A stretch of DNA of 64,000 bases, taken from NCBI GenBank assembly GCA_034509425.1, contig JAVTVJ010001824.1:1-64000 (forward strand), read 5' to 3'. The stretch comes from Eopsaltria australis. Taxonomy: Eukaryota > Chordata > Aves > Passeriformes > Petroicidae. Every line of letters starts with the position of its first letter. Within the stretch, counting starts at the first letter, position 1. Made by a program: the position numbers and the translations under genes. Positions 34,220 through 46,478 of this stretch are shown piece after piece. Below the pieces are notes generated by a model that saw only the letters and a program-made list of their open reading frames with translations, made no database searches and was not told the origin of the DNA.

Positions 34220-35167
34220 TCAGGTGATTTCTTTGGTGCATGTTCTGCAAGTAAAAGTCTTTCTCAAGGCAAGCCTGACCTCTTTGTTTCTAAGGCAATA
34301 AATGATGGGGTTCAGAAGTGGCACCACCACGGTGTACAGGACTGACACCAGCTTGTTGGCACGATAGGTGTACATCAGCTTGGGGTGGGCGTAAGTGAAG
34401 AGAGTGGTGGAGTAGAACAAAATCACCACGGTCAGGTGGGAGCTGCAGGTGGAAAAGGCCTTTTGCCTCCCCTGAGAGGAAGGAATCTTCAACACAGTGA
34501 GTATGATGCAAATGTAGGAGGCCACCACAGTGCACAGCGGCACCATGATCACCAGCAGAGCCAAGATGAAGTCCACGAGCTCAGCCGAGGAGGAGTCACT
34601 GCAGGAGATGTTCAGCAGGGGTGAAATATCACAGAAATAATGATTGATTTTGTCCTCATCACAGAAGGAGAGCCGGGCTATGAAGCTCAGCTTGATGGTA
34701 GAAGTGGCCAAACCACACATCCAGCAGGCAGCTATCAGCTGGGCACACAACCTGTGGTTCATGATGAGGGGGTACCTGAGGGGTTTGCAGATGGCCACGA
34801 AGCGGTCGAAGGCCATCACAGCCAATAGAATGTACTCAGTGCAAACAAAAGTCACAAAGAAATACAGCTGTGCCAGGCAGCCCTGCAAAGAGATCTGTTT
34901 GTCAGGAGACAGGACATCAGTGACCATCTTTGGCTCGATGACAGAAACGTACCAGATCTCCAGGAAAGACAGGCTCCCCAGGAAGAAATACATGGGTTTT
35001 TGCAGGCTGGGGTTGTTTCGGATGATGACAATGATAAGGAAGTTTTCCAGCACAGTTAATAAATAAGCCAGAAGTAAAGCAGAGAAGAGAAGCAGCTGCA
35101 GTTCAGCAGGGGTGGGAAAACCCAGCAGAATGAAATACATGACTTTGGTTTCATTCCTCCCACCCAT
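34220..35167 (-). CDS. Olfactory receptor, class II, family 6-like
   Basis: Intact 315-residue OR with an ATG start. NET glycosylation site at residue 5; EN at 41–42 in TM1; KPMYFFLGSLSFLEIWY at 58–73; MAFDRFVAIC at 118–127; HYFCDISPLLN at 177–187; SY at 217–218; KAFSTCSSH at 236–244; PLLNPIIYCLRNKEV at 283–297. The LGFPTP N-terminus, SFLEIWYVSV and YFCDISPLLN loop are hallmarks of OR family 6. It lies 29 bp from a solo LTR at its 3' end. It is most similar to the next OR at 39474, suggesting an old tandem pair. Confidence 0.96.
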   Translation of the reverse strand: MGGRNETKVMYFILLGFPTPAELQLLLFSALLLAYLLTVLENFLIIVIIRNNPSLQKPMYFFLGSLSFLEIWYVSVIEPKMVTDVLSPDKQISLQGCLAQLYFFVTFVCTEYILLAVMAFDRFVAICKPLRYPLIMNHRLCAQLIAACWMCGLATSTIKLSFIARLSFCDEDKINHYFCDISPLLNISCSDSSSAELVDFILALLVIMVPLCTVVASYICIILTVLKIPSSQGRQKAFSTCSSHLTVVILFYSTTLFTYAHPKLMYTYRANKLVSVLYTVVVPLLNPIIYCLRNKEVRLALRKTFTCRTCTKEIT

Positions 35168-36510
35168 CCAGTAGAAGGAAGATGAACCTTATCCACCCGC
35201 AATAAATTAATATAATGGCACCTAACTGCACAGGCCTAAATCATAGCCATACACCATCACTTACAGACACTGTAAAAGTTCAGACATCTTGTTGCTGGGT
35301 TTTTAGAAATTAATTTTATGAAATTTATCTGCTCAATTCAGAATTTTTAATTTGAAAAATTAAAGCAGGCTGTTTACATTTCATGGAGATAAAAATACTT
35401 TACAAGTCTTGTCTCATCTAAGACAAATGATGAATTATGCTATTATATTATCCATCCAGTACAAAGAAATGACAGGTTATGAGCTTATACATAGACATTC
35501 ACATTGCCAATGTTTTAGTTTCTACATCTAAACATTTCCAAAGTTATATCACATATATTCCATGAACTGTGAGACAAATGAGAAGTACCTCAACGATATA
35601 TTAATTTTGATATTAAAAAATCCCTCCAAACAGATCTGAAGGAGCCCACTAGAGTTTCTATATCTAAGTCTGAGCACAATTACATCTGCACAAAATCTAT
35701 TGAGATAAAATATACACAGAACATCCCAGACACAGCAAATTGAAATTCAGGGTCTGGTTTGTTTGCACCTCCTCAGATTAATCCTTGAAAAATAAGAATG
35801 GCTTAGCCTGTGCTATTAAAAACAAAACTGTTCTCAACCTTCTGTAGTGGGAATCCAGTGCCTCAGCTGATCCTGGAGAATATGATCAGTAGGATGCAGA
35901 TGAAGTGCAGACTGAGATGTCAGGTATGTGATTTATACCAGCACAGATAAATCAACACTTTATTTACCTCTGGTGTCTCATGAGATCTGATTCAGAAATT
36001 ATAGTTAGACTCCCAATGGAAGCAATCACAGAAAGAGGAGGGATGTTTTTGTTTCCTCTGTGATTCCATGCAGGGTAGAAGTAAGAAACTTTGAAGATTT
36101 TTTTTCTGAGACACTGAACAATGGAAAAATACCAGCTGGTGTCTACTGATTTTTATAGGGCAGAGGAAAATTAAAACATACCCTGAGGCAGAGGATGTGG
36201 CAGTCTTTTACTAAAAGTTGATCTAGAAAAATATTTTAGTGCCCTAATCTAAATCCATAGCCTTAATTGTTAGTCACTTTTGGAGTGAATAATTTCACCC
36301 ACATTGGAGTTCCATGCACAATCTTCAGATACACAAAGAGCCAAGCTTTGCATTTTCTGAATTGTGTAACACAGTGCAAAAATCTTCAGAGCAAAAGGAG
36401 GGTGAGAGATAATATTGGTCTGGTACCTGATGAGGTCAGTGCCTCCCAAACTGCTGCAGGTGCTGCTGGAGGGTTCTGTAGCACAAAGAATACAAAACCT
36501 GATCTGGTCC
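35168..36510. other. Intergenic, nothing recognised
   Basis: AT-rich sequence upstream of the family 6-like OR. It may contain that gene's promoter and untranslated first exon. No motif is clear enough to annotate. Confidence 0.5.
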
Positions 36511-36929
36511 TGATGCCTTAAGTTTTTAGCTTTTATATTTTTCAGATCCTGTACTGCATTAGTGGATAACTCTGAACTCCATACAGAGTGTGAGTGAGCT
36601 CTCTGCACAGTTTGGTCAGACAAAACAATCCTTCTAAGTCTGAGAACCAAGGACTCCATCACAGCCTCAGGCCCCAAAAAGTACAAACAAAGTGAAATGG
36701 GGGGGAGCAAACTGGGGGAATGTGACTTCATTACCTGAAGCTGTAATTGGACAATTAACCCCTGAGATGCGAACAGACCCAATTTATCTCTGTCTGAAAA
36801 TCTCATGGCCATTGTCCATCTTGGTGAGGCTCCTGCACTGCCCAGGGTGTATCTATTGAGGGCCTTTAATAAATACCTGCTTTACTCTCTAACTCTCTCT
36901 GATCTCTGTTCTAGGAAGCCACTCCATCA
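36511..36929 (+). mobile_element. Solo LTR (LTR family 1), copy A
   Basis: Starts TGATGCC and ends CCATCA. A 4-bp GTCC lies on both sides (36507–36510 and 36930–36933). It contains AATAAA near 36868. It shares ordered blocks with 45073–45519 and 46850–47325, for example ttcattacctgaagctgtaa. No internal retroviral sequence adjoins it. Confidence 0.8.
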
Positions 36930-39473
36930 GTCCCCTCCATGCAGCCGGGTGGGAGCAGTCCCTGGAGCCAGCTATTGGTAAAATCACCTTCCAGTTGGTC
37001 TGGTGAGAATCAGATCTCTTACTTAAGCCAGAACCATGATTAAAATTACATTCACACAGTGAGAATAACGAGAGTTTAGCATCTAGGAGATTATTTCACT
37101 GTTGGAGCACACAGGTTGATTTAATTTGCAAATACATTAGAATCTAGTGACATTTGCCATACCTTATGGTGTGTTGGTTGAATTCTAACTCCTGAGCAAA
37201 GCCATACGTGCACGCTCAGCAATGTAAGGGCATCTCAGGGAAAAGGCAGCTTTAAAATAATGTAAGTGCACAGAGAAGGAAGAGTGGTGTTGTCAGAAGC
37301 ACAAGTGTTAGTTCTTACCTCATCTCTGTTGGGCTGATGAGGGTCCAACTACCATGGACCAATTTTGGGATTCCCACAATTCAAGGAAAATGTGGATAAA
37401 TTAGAGAGGTGTTTACTAAAGCCTGCCAAGATGTGAAGATGTGACTCAGGGTATGAAAGGAAGTTGATGTAGCTGGGTTTGCTCCAAATGGGATACTGGA
37501 GGCTGTGCTGTGATCTGACAGTGACAAAGTGTAAAAAAGACAAAGACAATAATTTGCAACTCAGTAGCTGCTGTTTAGGCCATGAGAAGATGTGAGTCAG
37601 TGCTTGAACAGTTTCCCAGAGAGATTTTAGGGCTGCTGATGTTTTCAGCTCTCAGCTGCACCAGCCACAGCTGACATAACAAAGACATGCAGAGAGTTAT
37701 GCTATAAAAGGGAAGTCAAATTATCAATATATTCACATCTGGAGCACTGCAGGCAGTTCTTGGCTCCCCAGTGGAAGGGTGATGAGGATACCCTGGAGAG
37801 CATCCATTCCCTACACACCACTGAATGTACTGCTCATGTGTTGGTATTTATTCAGTGGGTAGCTACAGCCAGGTTCACTTCCCTCAATTTCTGTTGCAAT
37901 TTGAGGTGCCATGGGCTTTTCCATTTGACATCCAAATCAGAGAATCATACAAAAACTCAGGTTGGAAGGACAGAACTTTACTTCCAGAATATTTTAACTC
38001 ACTCTGCTCTCACAAACATTTTGGTGTGGTCAGGTTTTTCAGGGACATGTCAGGTCAAGCTTTGAAAAGTTCAAAGGGCAGAGATTCCATTAGTTCTCTG
38101 GGACTGTGCTGTGGTGCTTAATCACTCTGATTGTTTTTGTTTGATTTTTTTTTTTTTTTTTTGGAAGAAAATTATGTTATCTGTAATTTTCTATCTTTTC
38201 TGAATTTAATTTGTTGCAACAAGTTCCTGTTGGTGTCTTTTTAGGCATGCACAATTAAGAATTGCCTCTATCTCCTCTGTAACATCCTTCAGGTGGTGGC
38301 AAACTGCAACTAAACATCTCAACATTCTCCTTTCCAGACTTAAAAAACTGCTTCCATCTGCCTCTCTTTGTCTGCTGTGTGATCCCACCCTTCTGTCATT
38401 TTTAACTCTCTGCTGGACTGTCCATTTTGTCTTTCTTGCAGTGGAAGTGGCAGACTGGACACTGTTGATGTAATAGAGTGAAGGGTCATTTACACACTGA
38501 CAATACAGCCAGGGGTCAGTTGGTCATCCCTGCAGAAGGACACTGCTGCCTGATCTCAATTTGTCTTCCAGGACCTCCAGGTCCTTTTCTGCAGAGCTGC
38601 TGCCCCATCAATGAATGCCCTGCTGAATGACTGGATAATTCTTTCACAGGTGCAAGATTTTGCATCTGTGTGTTGAATTACCTTAAAGTTCTTCCTGACC
38701 TCTCCTTGGAATGTTACTTTAAGGAAAGACCTGTGTTCAGATAACTGATTCTTCTCTTAGTGCTTGTCATGTAGGAGGACCAGAGGAAAAGAATATTTAA
38801 AAATCAGGAGGCTCATTTAGCATTTAAAATAGAAATTAAACTATACAAATTAACCCTCTTCCCAAAAGTAAAGATTTGTTTTCTGAATCTCAGGTATTTC
38901 CCTGAGATTCAGGGTTATATTGAAATTAATAAAGAAGAAAGTTCTCAGTGGTGGTTCATGGTGTCCTGTCACAGCTATCTAAAATACTGTTATTATCTGA
39001 AATACTGAACTTCCCATCCTCATTCCTGTGAAGAAATTTGACACAAGTATTTAATTGGTGCCTCAGGTTCTTGAATCCCAGTTTCATGTTAGGTTGGATC
39101 AAGGTCAGAATGCAATTTTGTTCTTTGATGCATACAAAAAACACATTAAGAGAAGGCAATGATGTTCATTGTCTTTTCTGCTCCTCAGGAATGATGTGTG
39201 ATGTGTTCAGTTAGAAGCACCTTTTACATTCACATGGATTCATAGATTTTAGCTGAACATGCAGATTGACTGGGGAGAAGGAATTGTTAATCACTTTAAT
39301 TAATTGTAAGTAATCACTTTAATTGTTAATTTAATTGTAATCACTTTTATTGTTAATCACTGTTAATTTATGTTGAAAGAGAACCCTAATAACCATTTGT
39401 ATCAAAGTAAAAATCTTATCAGACTTTCACAGGACTCCCACAAATTCAGTCAGATTATCTGCTGAGCATCACG
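36930..39473. other. Intergenic with small CR1 pieces
   Basis: No gene seen. A sense CR1 scrap lies at about 37722–37812 (catctggagcactgcaggca) and an antisense scrap at about 38545–38700 (aggtccttttctgcagagct). A run of T is present at 38145–38162. Confidence 0.5.
39285..39372. repeat. AT-rich short tandem repeat
   Basis: Irregular repeats of the words aattgtta and atcacttta, period about 16–20 bp, 100 bp from the 3' end of the next OR. Confidence 0.7.
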
Positions 39474-40436
39474 TCAGTGATCAGCTGCAGAAACTCTGGA
39501 GAGAGCAGCCCTGCGACACAAGACCCTCAATAAAGTGTCCTTGACCTCCTGGTTCCTCAGGCAGTAAATGAAAGGGTTCAGCATTGGGGTGATGATGGTG
39601 TAAACGATGGAAACCACCTTGTTCCCATCCTGGGAGCTGATGCTCCTGGGCCGGGCGTACATGAAGAGCGTGGTTGAGAAGAAGATGAGCACCACAGCCA
39701 GGTGAGAGGCACAGGTGGAGAAAGCTTTTGTCCTGCTCTGGGCCTTGGGAAGGAGCCAGATGGTGCTGATGATGCAGATGTAAGAAACCATGATGACAGA
39801 GAAGGGCACCAGCAGAATCAGCAAAGCTGAGATGAAATCCACCATCTCCGCCAGCCGCCGCTGGGTGCAGGAGAGGTTGAGCAGGGGGCTGACGTCGCAG
39901 TAGAAGTGGTTGATGACTCTGGGACCACAGAAGGAGAGCTGGGCAATGAAGGAGACCTTGAGCACAGAGATGAGGAAGCCCAGCAGCCAGGAGGCCGTGG
40001 CCAGCTGCAGGCAGGCCCTGTGGTCCATGACGAGGGGGTAGTGCAGGGGGGTGCAGATGGCCACAAAGCGGTCGTAGGCCATGACAGCCAGCAGGACACA
40101 CTCAGTGCACACCAGGGCGATGAAAAAGTACAGCTGGGCCATGCAGCCTGTGAAGGAAATGCTCTTGTTCTTCACCACAAGGCTGAGCAACAGCTTGGGA
40201 ACGGTGACTGAAATGTACCAGGCCTCCAGGAAAGAGAGGTGGCCCAGGAAGAAGTACATGGGCTTGTGGAGCTGGGGATTGCTGATGATTAAAGCGGTGA
40301 TAACGATGTTCTCAGCGACAGTCAGCAAATAGGCAGCCAGGAAAATCACAAAAAGCAGAGCCTGCAGCTCTGGGGTGGTGGGGAACCCCACGAGGATGAA
40401 CTCATGGATGTGGGTGTCATTTCCTTGTGTCATCAT
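39474..40436 (-). CDS. Olfactory receptor, class II, family 6-like
   Basis: Intact OR of 320 residues from the ATG at 40436; a second ATG follows immediately at 40433, and the frame upstream of them has only GTG. NDT glycosylation site at residue 6; HKPMYFFLGHLSFLEAWY at 57–74; MAYDRFVAIC at 119–128; HFYCDVSPLLN at 177–187; SY at 218–219; KAFSTCASH at 237–245; PMLNPFIYCLRNQEV at 284–298. LVGFPTTPELQ at the N-terminus and SFTGCMAQLYFF are typical of family 6. It is markedly more GC-rich than its surroundings, producing long antisense open frames that are not genes. Confidence 0.96.
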   Translation of the reverse strand: MMTQGNDTHIHEFILVGFPTTPELQALLFVIFLAAYLLTVAENIVITALIISNPQLHKPMYFFLGHLSFLEAWYISVTVPKLLLSLVVKNKSISFTGCMAQLYFFIALVCTECVLLAVMAYDRFVAICTPLHYPLVMDHRACLQLATASWLLGFLISVLKVSFIAQLSFCGPRVINHFYCDVSPLLNLSCTQRRLAEMVDFISALLILLVPFSVIMVSYICIISTIWLLPKAQSRTKAFSTCASHLAVVLIFFSTTLFMYARPRSISSQDGNKVVSIVYTIITPMLNPFIYCLRNQEVKDTLLRVLCRRAALSRVSAADH

Positions 40437-42242
40437 GACCTTGAACACCTGGACTGGATAAGGAGGAAAAAGGAAAGAAATAGGGAATGTTTTGTGTTAT
40501 CTTCCCCAAGCATCCTCTTCATGCTGGACTTGCAATACACACTTTAAGCAGAGATTCCACACCAGTTATTTAATTGCCATTCTTTATTATTTAACCACTT
40601 CTGAATTTTTTTTTTGTGTCCTACAGCAGGATTGGTGACTCAGATCCTGGCTCCAAGGAAATGTTTGGGTTTCACTGATTTCTTCACAGTCCTCCTTACC
40701 CCTATCTTCACTTAAAACACAGACAAAGGGGAAGAGGCAACATTATTAAATGTCTGTTTGATCTCAATTCTGAGCAGCTCCCCAGGCAGAAGCACCGTCC
40801 TGCTGAGGAGCTGCACCCATGCACAGCAAACTTGGCTTGAGCTGTTTCAGTGTCTCCCTTAATCCTGAATATTTGCAGAAGAAAATAAGTGTTTGTCCTC
40901 TCACATTGAGTACTTTATTTAAAGTCTGCTGGAGTTGTGGAATAGATGCGTTTAGATTTTTTCTTTCAAAATTGGAAAGGATCTGTGAATCTGAAAATTC
41001 CTCTCATTTACAGTGGATTGACTAAAATAGGTCACTTCTCCCCCCAAATAACAGTTTTTACAGAGACTGCAATAATTGCAGTAGCAATTCATAATTTTTA
41101 TGCATTAATTGATAGAATTAATCTTGATTTATCACAAAATACCTGGAGTTTGATTTTTATTCCTCTTCTTTTCCATTTCTTAAGGAAGATTTCAAACATT
41201 TTTTTACCTATTCCTGCACATTCCTATCCAATAATCAACTGAAATTCTTGAATGATGTTCAGCATTTGTTATTCACAAAGTATTTTTGTATAAAATATTA
41301 AGAAAAAAATTATTAATGTTATGAAAAAAAGAAATATGTATTTTTGTGATTTCAGTGTTTATTTGTCTGCGAGTTTCAAAATGTCTATTTCAAATTTGAT
41401 TTTTCTCTTGCATGTGGATAATCTGTGTAGAATCAATCTAATTACATAACTTACATATTTCATTACAAGTAATAAATAGTAAAGTGACAGAATACTAAAT
41501 ACAATCTCATTTCTAAGGATGATTTTCACCATCTCCCAGCCTTCCATGAGATTTAAGCTGTGGTAAATGCTGACAGTTAAGGCAGGGAACTCATTTTCCA
41601 GTGTAGCCAGTGGAGATTCAAGCAGTGCAAGGAAAAAACCTAGTAGCATGCTGTAGAATAAAAACAATAATTGAAAAGTGCCTGAATGAAAAGGATATCA
41701 AAAAGAGAAAATTAAAATTATGGTTCCACATTCCAATATAAGCTTTAAAAATTCCAGATCTACCTTAGAATATTGACTGGCAATAATGTAATTTTAAAAG
41801 GGTGATTAATTGGAGCATTTCAGGTGCCTGTCCCCAAGTTACAGATCACTCTCAGGTGGCACAGAAAAATAACTTCCATGGTTCAAGAATGAAGGTTTTC
41901 AGGGTAAAAATAATGGTGAATGTTTTCTATATTCTAGTCCACTGCAAGTAGAATACAAATGCCTTTTTTTACCATATAAATATGTTCAGAAGTGCTGCTA
42001 CTGCATAGAAAACAGAGTAAGGGAAAGGTTATATTTAAGTTGTAATCTCAGCAGAGGTCATAGAATTTTTAAAAGCACATAAAGTGCTTTTAAGAAATAA
42101 TAAGAAATGTCCATATTTCTAGTCTTTTAATCTCTTAAGTCCAGCTCTGTTTTGCTTTCCAAGCAATCCCTCTCTCTTCTCTCTCACAGTTTGAGAAACG
42201 TGTCCGTGTTTCTCTTGAAAACCGCTCACACAATTCCAGAAA
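40437..42242. other. Intergenic, nothing recognised
   Basis: AT-rich sequence upstream of the OR at 39474. ORFs of up to 102 codons on the minus strand (41359–41667) have no recognisable motif. Confidence 0.5.
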
Positions 42243-42512
42243 CCCAGAATGGTTTGGGTTGGAAGGGCCTTAAAGCCCATCCAGTGCCACCCCTGCCATG
42301 GCAGGGACACCTTCCACTGTCCCAGCTGCTCCAGCCTGGCCTTGGGCACTGCCAGCGATCCAGGGGCAGCCACAGCTTCTCTGGGCACCCTGGGCCAGGG
42401 CCTCCCCATCCTCCCAGGGAGGAATTCCTTCCCAAAATCTGATCTAAACCTGTTTCAGTCTGAAGCCTTTCCCCTTGTCCTATAGCTCCAGTTCCTGATA
42501 AGAACTGGGAAT
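42243..42512 (-). mobile_element. CR1 LINE 3' end, antisense
   Basis: The plus strand reads agaatggtttgggttggaag, then ccctgccatggcagggacac, ggggcagccacagcttctct and ttccccttgtcc, the reverse complement of the CR1 3' region. Confidence 0.9.
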
Positions 42513-45072
42513 GCCATGTCTAAGACACTCACAACTTATGTTGGAATTCTGGAGCTCAGGTGAGATCAGACCTCTAACAAAGCTGGAAAAAAGAGATTAA
42601 ATGCTCTTTGAACAAGAGATCAGTATCTGTGCTTCTTTCTCTCTTCATTTAGCTAAAACCTTACCCCTTTGTGTTTCTGCTCCTCTCTGAACGGCTGGAA
42701 GCTGCTGGTTTGTAAAAGCTGGGAGCACAAACAGCTCCTGCAGGCTTCTGTGGCTTCAGCTGAGCCTGAGATTTCCCAGGATGGTAAAACATCACTCAGG
42801 ACATTTTCCTTCAAAACCCAAGAGAATGAGACCAGAATTAGAGGGAATGAATTCCCCTCCTTTATCTGAGCCTCACATAAGGCGTTGCTCTGCTGGTGGG
42901 TGCTTGTTTGCTTGCTAATTTATTTTATGTGCTAATGAGCTGTTGTAGCTCATTATATACATGTAGCTCATGTATTGTAGAATGTATTGTATTCATACCT
43001 GTTTTTTTCTTTCTCCAAAGTCAGTGCTATGTGACAAAGCATCAGAACTCAGGACATTTGTGCTTTGCTGGTGGCTCATGATGGGAGCTCCAACCAATAA
43101 AACTCCTCTCTTATCAATGCCTTGGTTTCTCCACACCTTAAATAATTATTGCAAATCATTATTGCAATAATTAAATAATTATTAAAATTAATTATTAAAT
43201 AGTTATTGCAAATAACTATTGCAAAAAAATTGCTGGTCTTGAAAATCACTTGAGGTTCCACAGAGAAAGCAGGACCCAAACATTGAGTGTGAATATTGCT
43301 GTAGGTGTGAAAGGCACCATTGAAAGGGGAAATCCAACTCAGAGAGAGAAACAGCCCAGAGAAAAGACACCCAAATACAAGTGGCAATAATGCAAATTTC
43401 CACATGGGAACGCCCTTTTCCACAACTGAACTCCCATTAAAGTCAATGGGGAGAGAGTCAACAGAAGAGTCTGGACAGTTGTTTCACCTCATTCAAAAGT
43501 AACCAAATTGTTTGGGATTCGTTTTCCAAAATGTGTGTCTTTACAAACACTGCTGAGAGACCTTCACAGCCTCCAGCTCTGTATTTTCTGGGATATTCCA
43601 GACCTATGCAGATGTCTTGGATGGCACTGACCATCTTTTCCTTTCTCCAGAGGATTAAAATAAAGCAGATGACCTGTGTGTGGCTACAGGAACTTCAGCT
43701 TTGTGCAGCTGGCATCCATTGCTTGGAAAAGTTAAGATTTCATCTCTGGAAATCTGATTCTCATAAGAAGCAGAGTGCAAATAAATGTAACCCAGGCAGA
43801 CATCAGAATGTTTAGGCCTTATTTCAACGTATTGTCAAACAAAAAAGGAACAGAAGTGACCTGTTAAGTTTTCAGGCAGGCCTGTGTGTATTTTAGCAAA
43901 TAAATTCAATTTCTAACTAAATCCAGGGAAATCTTGAGTTGTCCATTTAACACCCCTGTGTGCTTCTTGCAGAGTTACAGAGCTCAGAACTCACACAGCT
44001 TCATGGAACTGAAAACACACTTTTCTGGAGTGCAACTCAACTTGCAGTTCCTTCAAAGAGAAATCTCAGAGAGTTCACAGCAATACAAGAGCACAGGGGA
44101 GACCTGGTGAGATGCTGTGATGTGATGAGCTTGTACCAATCAACTCTCTGGGTTTAATTCCAAATAAATTTGATGAGGGGGCATGGATCACTTGGGGTGG
44201 GGTGTTATTAACAGCACTTTGTGTTTGCTGTATTTATTGATGCTCTGATGAAATTCATGTCAATAGCTGCAACTATGGAGAGACGCCTAGAGTTGGACCC
44301 AGCAAAATTAAAGTCATAAATAATAACCAATTTTGGACACAGTGCTTTTGGATGCCTGGATACCAGAGCAGGAGGATGAAATTAAGAAAAGCTGGGTATT
44401 TTTAAGTCTATTGTGACCTGTTAATTCTCATCCCACTCTTCCTGCTTCTCAGCATTCTGTTAAATTAATGCTTTTTCAGGGATATAAATAGTAATAATGC
44501 TAAGTGCAACAGAACTCTGCTAAACATTTAAATAATTTTGCATATGTGACCACCTACCTTCATTTTTATGTCTTATTTCCTTGTTACTATTCACCTACCC
44601 TTTCTTTAGCCTGCCTTTTTCATTATTTCTCATACACTTCCTGCCTCCTGGCATTTTAAATTAAGAGTGAGCTTCATTTTAGGCACATAGGACAAAGAAT
44701 CCTACACATAACAGATTGGCACCAACAAAACAGAATCACCTTTTGTAGGTCTTGAGGAATTCTTTGTAGAAAACTATTTTCCATAAGGAAATGAAGAGAA
44801 ACACTCAGTGAAGGAGCTCTCTGAAGCATCCTCTAACTCCTGAGTATCTAAAGGTCCCTTTCAGATTAAATTAATTATGAAATTACCTGAAAGTGTTTCT
44901 TTCTCTCCTGTGACTGCAAGAAGCACTTTCATTTCTGTGTGGCAGGAAATGTCTATTTTACAGATATTTGCCTCTAGAACTCATTAAAAAACCCTACATT
45001 CCCAGAATAAAAAAATCTCCATGTTGGAAGTTTAGGCAGTCACTTAATTTCTCATCAGAAATCTCAGTGTTG
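42513..45072. other. Intergenic, nothing recognised
   Basis: AT-rich sequence with an AATTATTAAA-rich stretch at 43140–43225. No gene or splice chain supported. Confidence 0.5.
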
Positions 45073-45519
45073 TGATGCCTCAGGATTTTAGCTTTTGTAT
45101 TTTTCATGTATTTGTAATCCTGCAGTTCTTTAGTGTACAACTCTAAACTCCATATCCAGTGTCAGCTCCTGCTCTCCCATTTGGGTCACACACAACAATT
45201 CCTCTCCAGGCCTGGCAATCAAGGACACCTGACTGTCTCAGGCCCTGAGAAATGGAAACAAAAGTGACTTTGCAGGGAGCAAACTTGGGGTAAATGACTT
45301 CATTACCTGAAACTGTAATTGCAAGATGAACCCCAATATGCAAATGGACCAAACTTATAAAAGGGTAAAAACCCATGACCCAACATCCATTTTTGAGCGT
45401 CATTTTGGGGCATTTTCATCTGCTCTAAATGTACCTGAAGGCCCTTCAACAAATGTAAGTGCTTTTTATTCTCTGAATTTTGTCTGGCCTCTGTTTTTAG
45501 GTAACCCATAAAGGCATCA
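45073..45519 (+). mobile_element. Solo LTR (LTR family 1), copy B
   Basis: Starts TGATGCC and ends GGCATCA, a short terminal inverted repeat. A TATAAAAG near 45356 is in a suitable place for an LTR promoter. It shares blocks with copies A and C. It lies about 220 bp upstream of a strong donor site (45742) and 0.95 kb upstream of the first coding exon of the glycosyltransferase gene, in the same orientation. Confidence 0.75.
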
Positions 45520-45741
45520 GCTGCAGTGATGGGGGATAAGTGGCTGGTGCAGGTTTTTGTTGTTTCCCCATTACTCAGCAGACAGAACTCCTACAGAAGG
45601 TGAGCACCTGGGTGGAGCCCAGGGCTGACACACAAAGGATTTGCTGGTTCTAGTTCTGGTTCAGCAGCTGTGAGAGCACAGGGGAGGCAGGAGAGAAGGA
45701 AAAGAGGAGCTGCTGAGCTGTGAGGACTGACAGACCCACAG
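45520..45741 (+). other. Candidate 5' untranslated exon end (GT6 gene)
   Basis: A strong donor cacag|gtgagtg at 45741/45742 lies upstream of the acceptor at 46468, which precedes the first coding exon. An untranslated leader exon ending at 45741 would fit. The exon start is not visible; the left limit given is only the LTR edge. Confidence 0.3.
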
Positions 45742-46014
45742 GTGAGTGTTGTGGCTGGGGTGAGGCTGAGAATGGGATCCCAGCAGGAGGAGATGCTGCA
45801 GAGCAGCTGAAAGCAGGGGATGGTGACACTGACACACAGAATGTTCAAAGAGCCTTTTCAGAAGCTGCCACAAAGGGAAATGTGACTGAACCACTGCTGT
45901 GAACAGCCCCAGAAGGGATGGAGAAGGGAAGCTGATCTAGAGAAAAGGATTGTGAACTTCAACTTAGAAAGAAAGAGAACTCTCAGCAGTGAGAGACAGT
46001 AGAGAGCACAAGGG

Positions 46015-46130
46015 ATCCAGGTCAAAACTGAGAGCTGGAGAGAGAAAAAGAAAGAATGATAAAAAAGAGAGAAAAAGACAGAATGAGGAAAAAAAGAAAG
46101 AGAGAGAGAAAAAGACAGAAAGAGAGGGCA
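46015..46130. repeat. Purine-rich (GAAA/GAGA)n tract
   Basis: Long polypurine stretch with many aaagaaagaga-type words. The Lys/Glu-rich ORF reading through it is a composition artefact. Confidence 0.8.
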
Positions 46131-46478
46131 CTGGAATGGCTGGGGGAAAAAAACCTGATTCAGAGAAAATCTGAAATAAGAAGTATTGGTCTGAACAATT
46201 TAAAATGGTTTACCATACTACTACTTTAAAATGAGAGCTCAGTGTGTTGGGTATCTATTGTCAAGATGTAGTGTGTATTATAAACACCTAGATGTAAAAC
46301 TTTCTATCTAGAAAAATGAATTTTTTTCCGTATTATGTCCAGACCTGCAGTGCAAAACAAAATACTTGCTCAATATTTAATAACTCCAGCATTTTCTGCT
46401 TTTTTGGTTTTGTGTTTTGGGTTTTTTCCGCTTTGCTGTCAATCCAGAGTTCACAATCTGTCTTTCAGCACTAAGGAC

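Noticed and set aside
39481..40101. 206-codon minus ORF overlapping the OR at 39474
   Set aside because: Out-of-frame shadow of the OR in GC-rich sequence.
45989..46174. Lys/Glu-rich ORF
   Set aside because: Translation of a polypurine tract.
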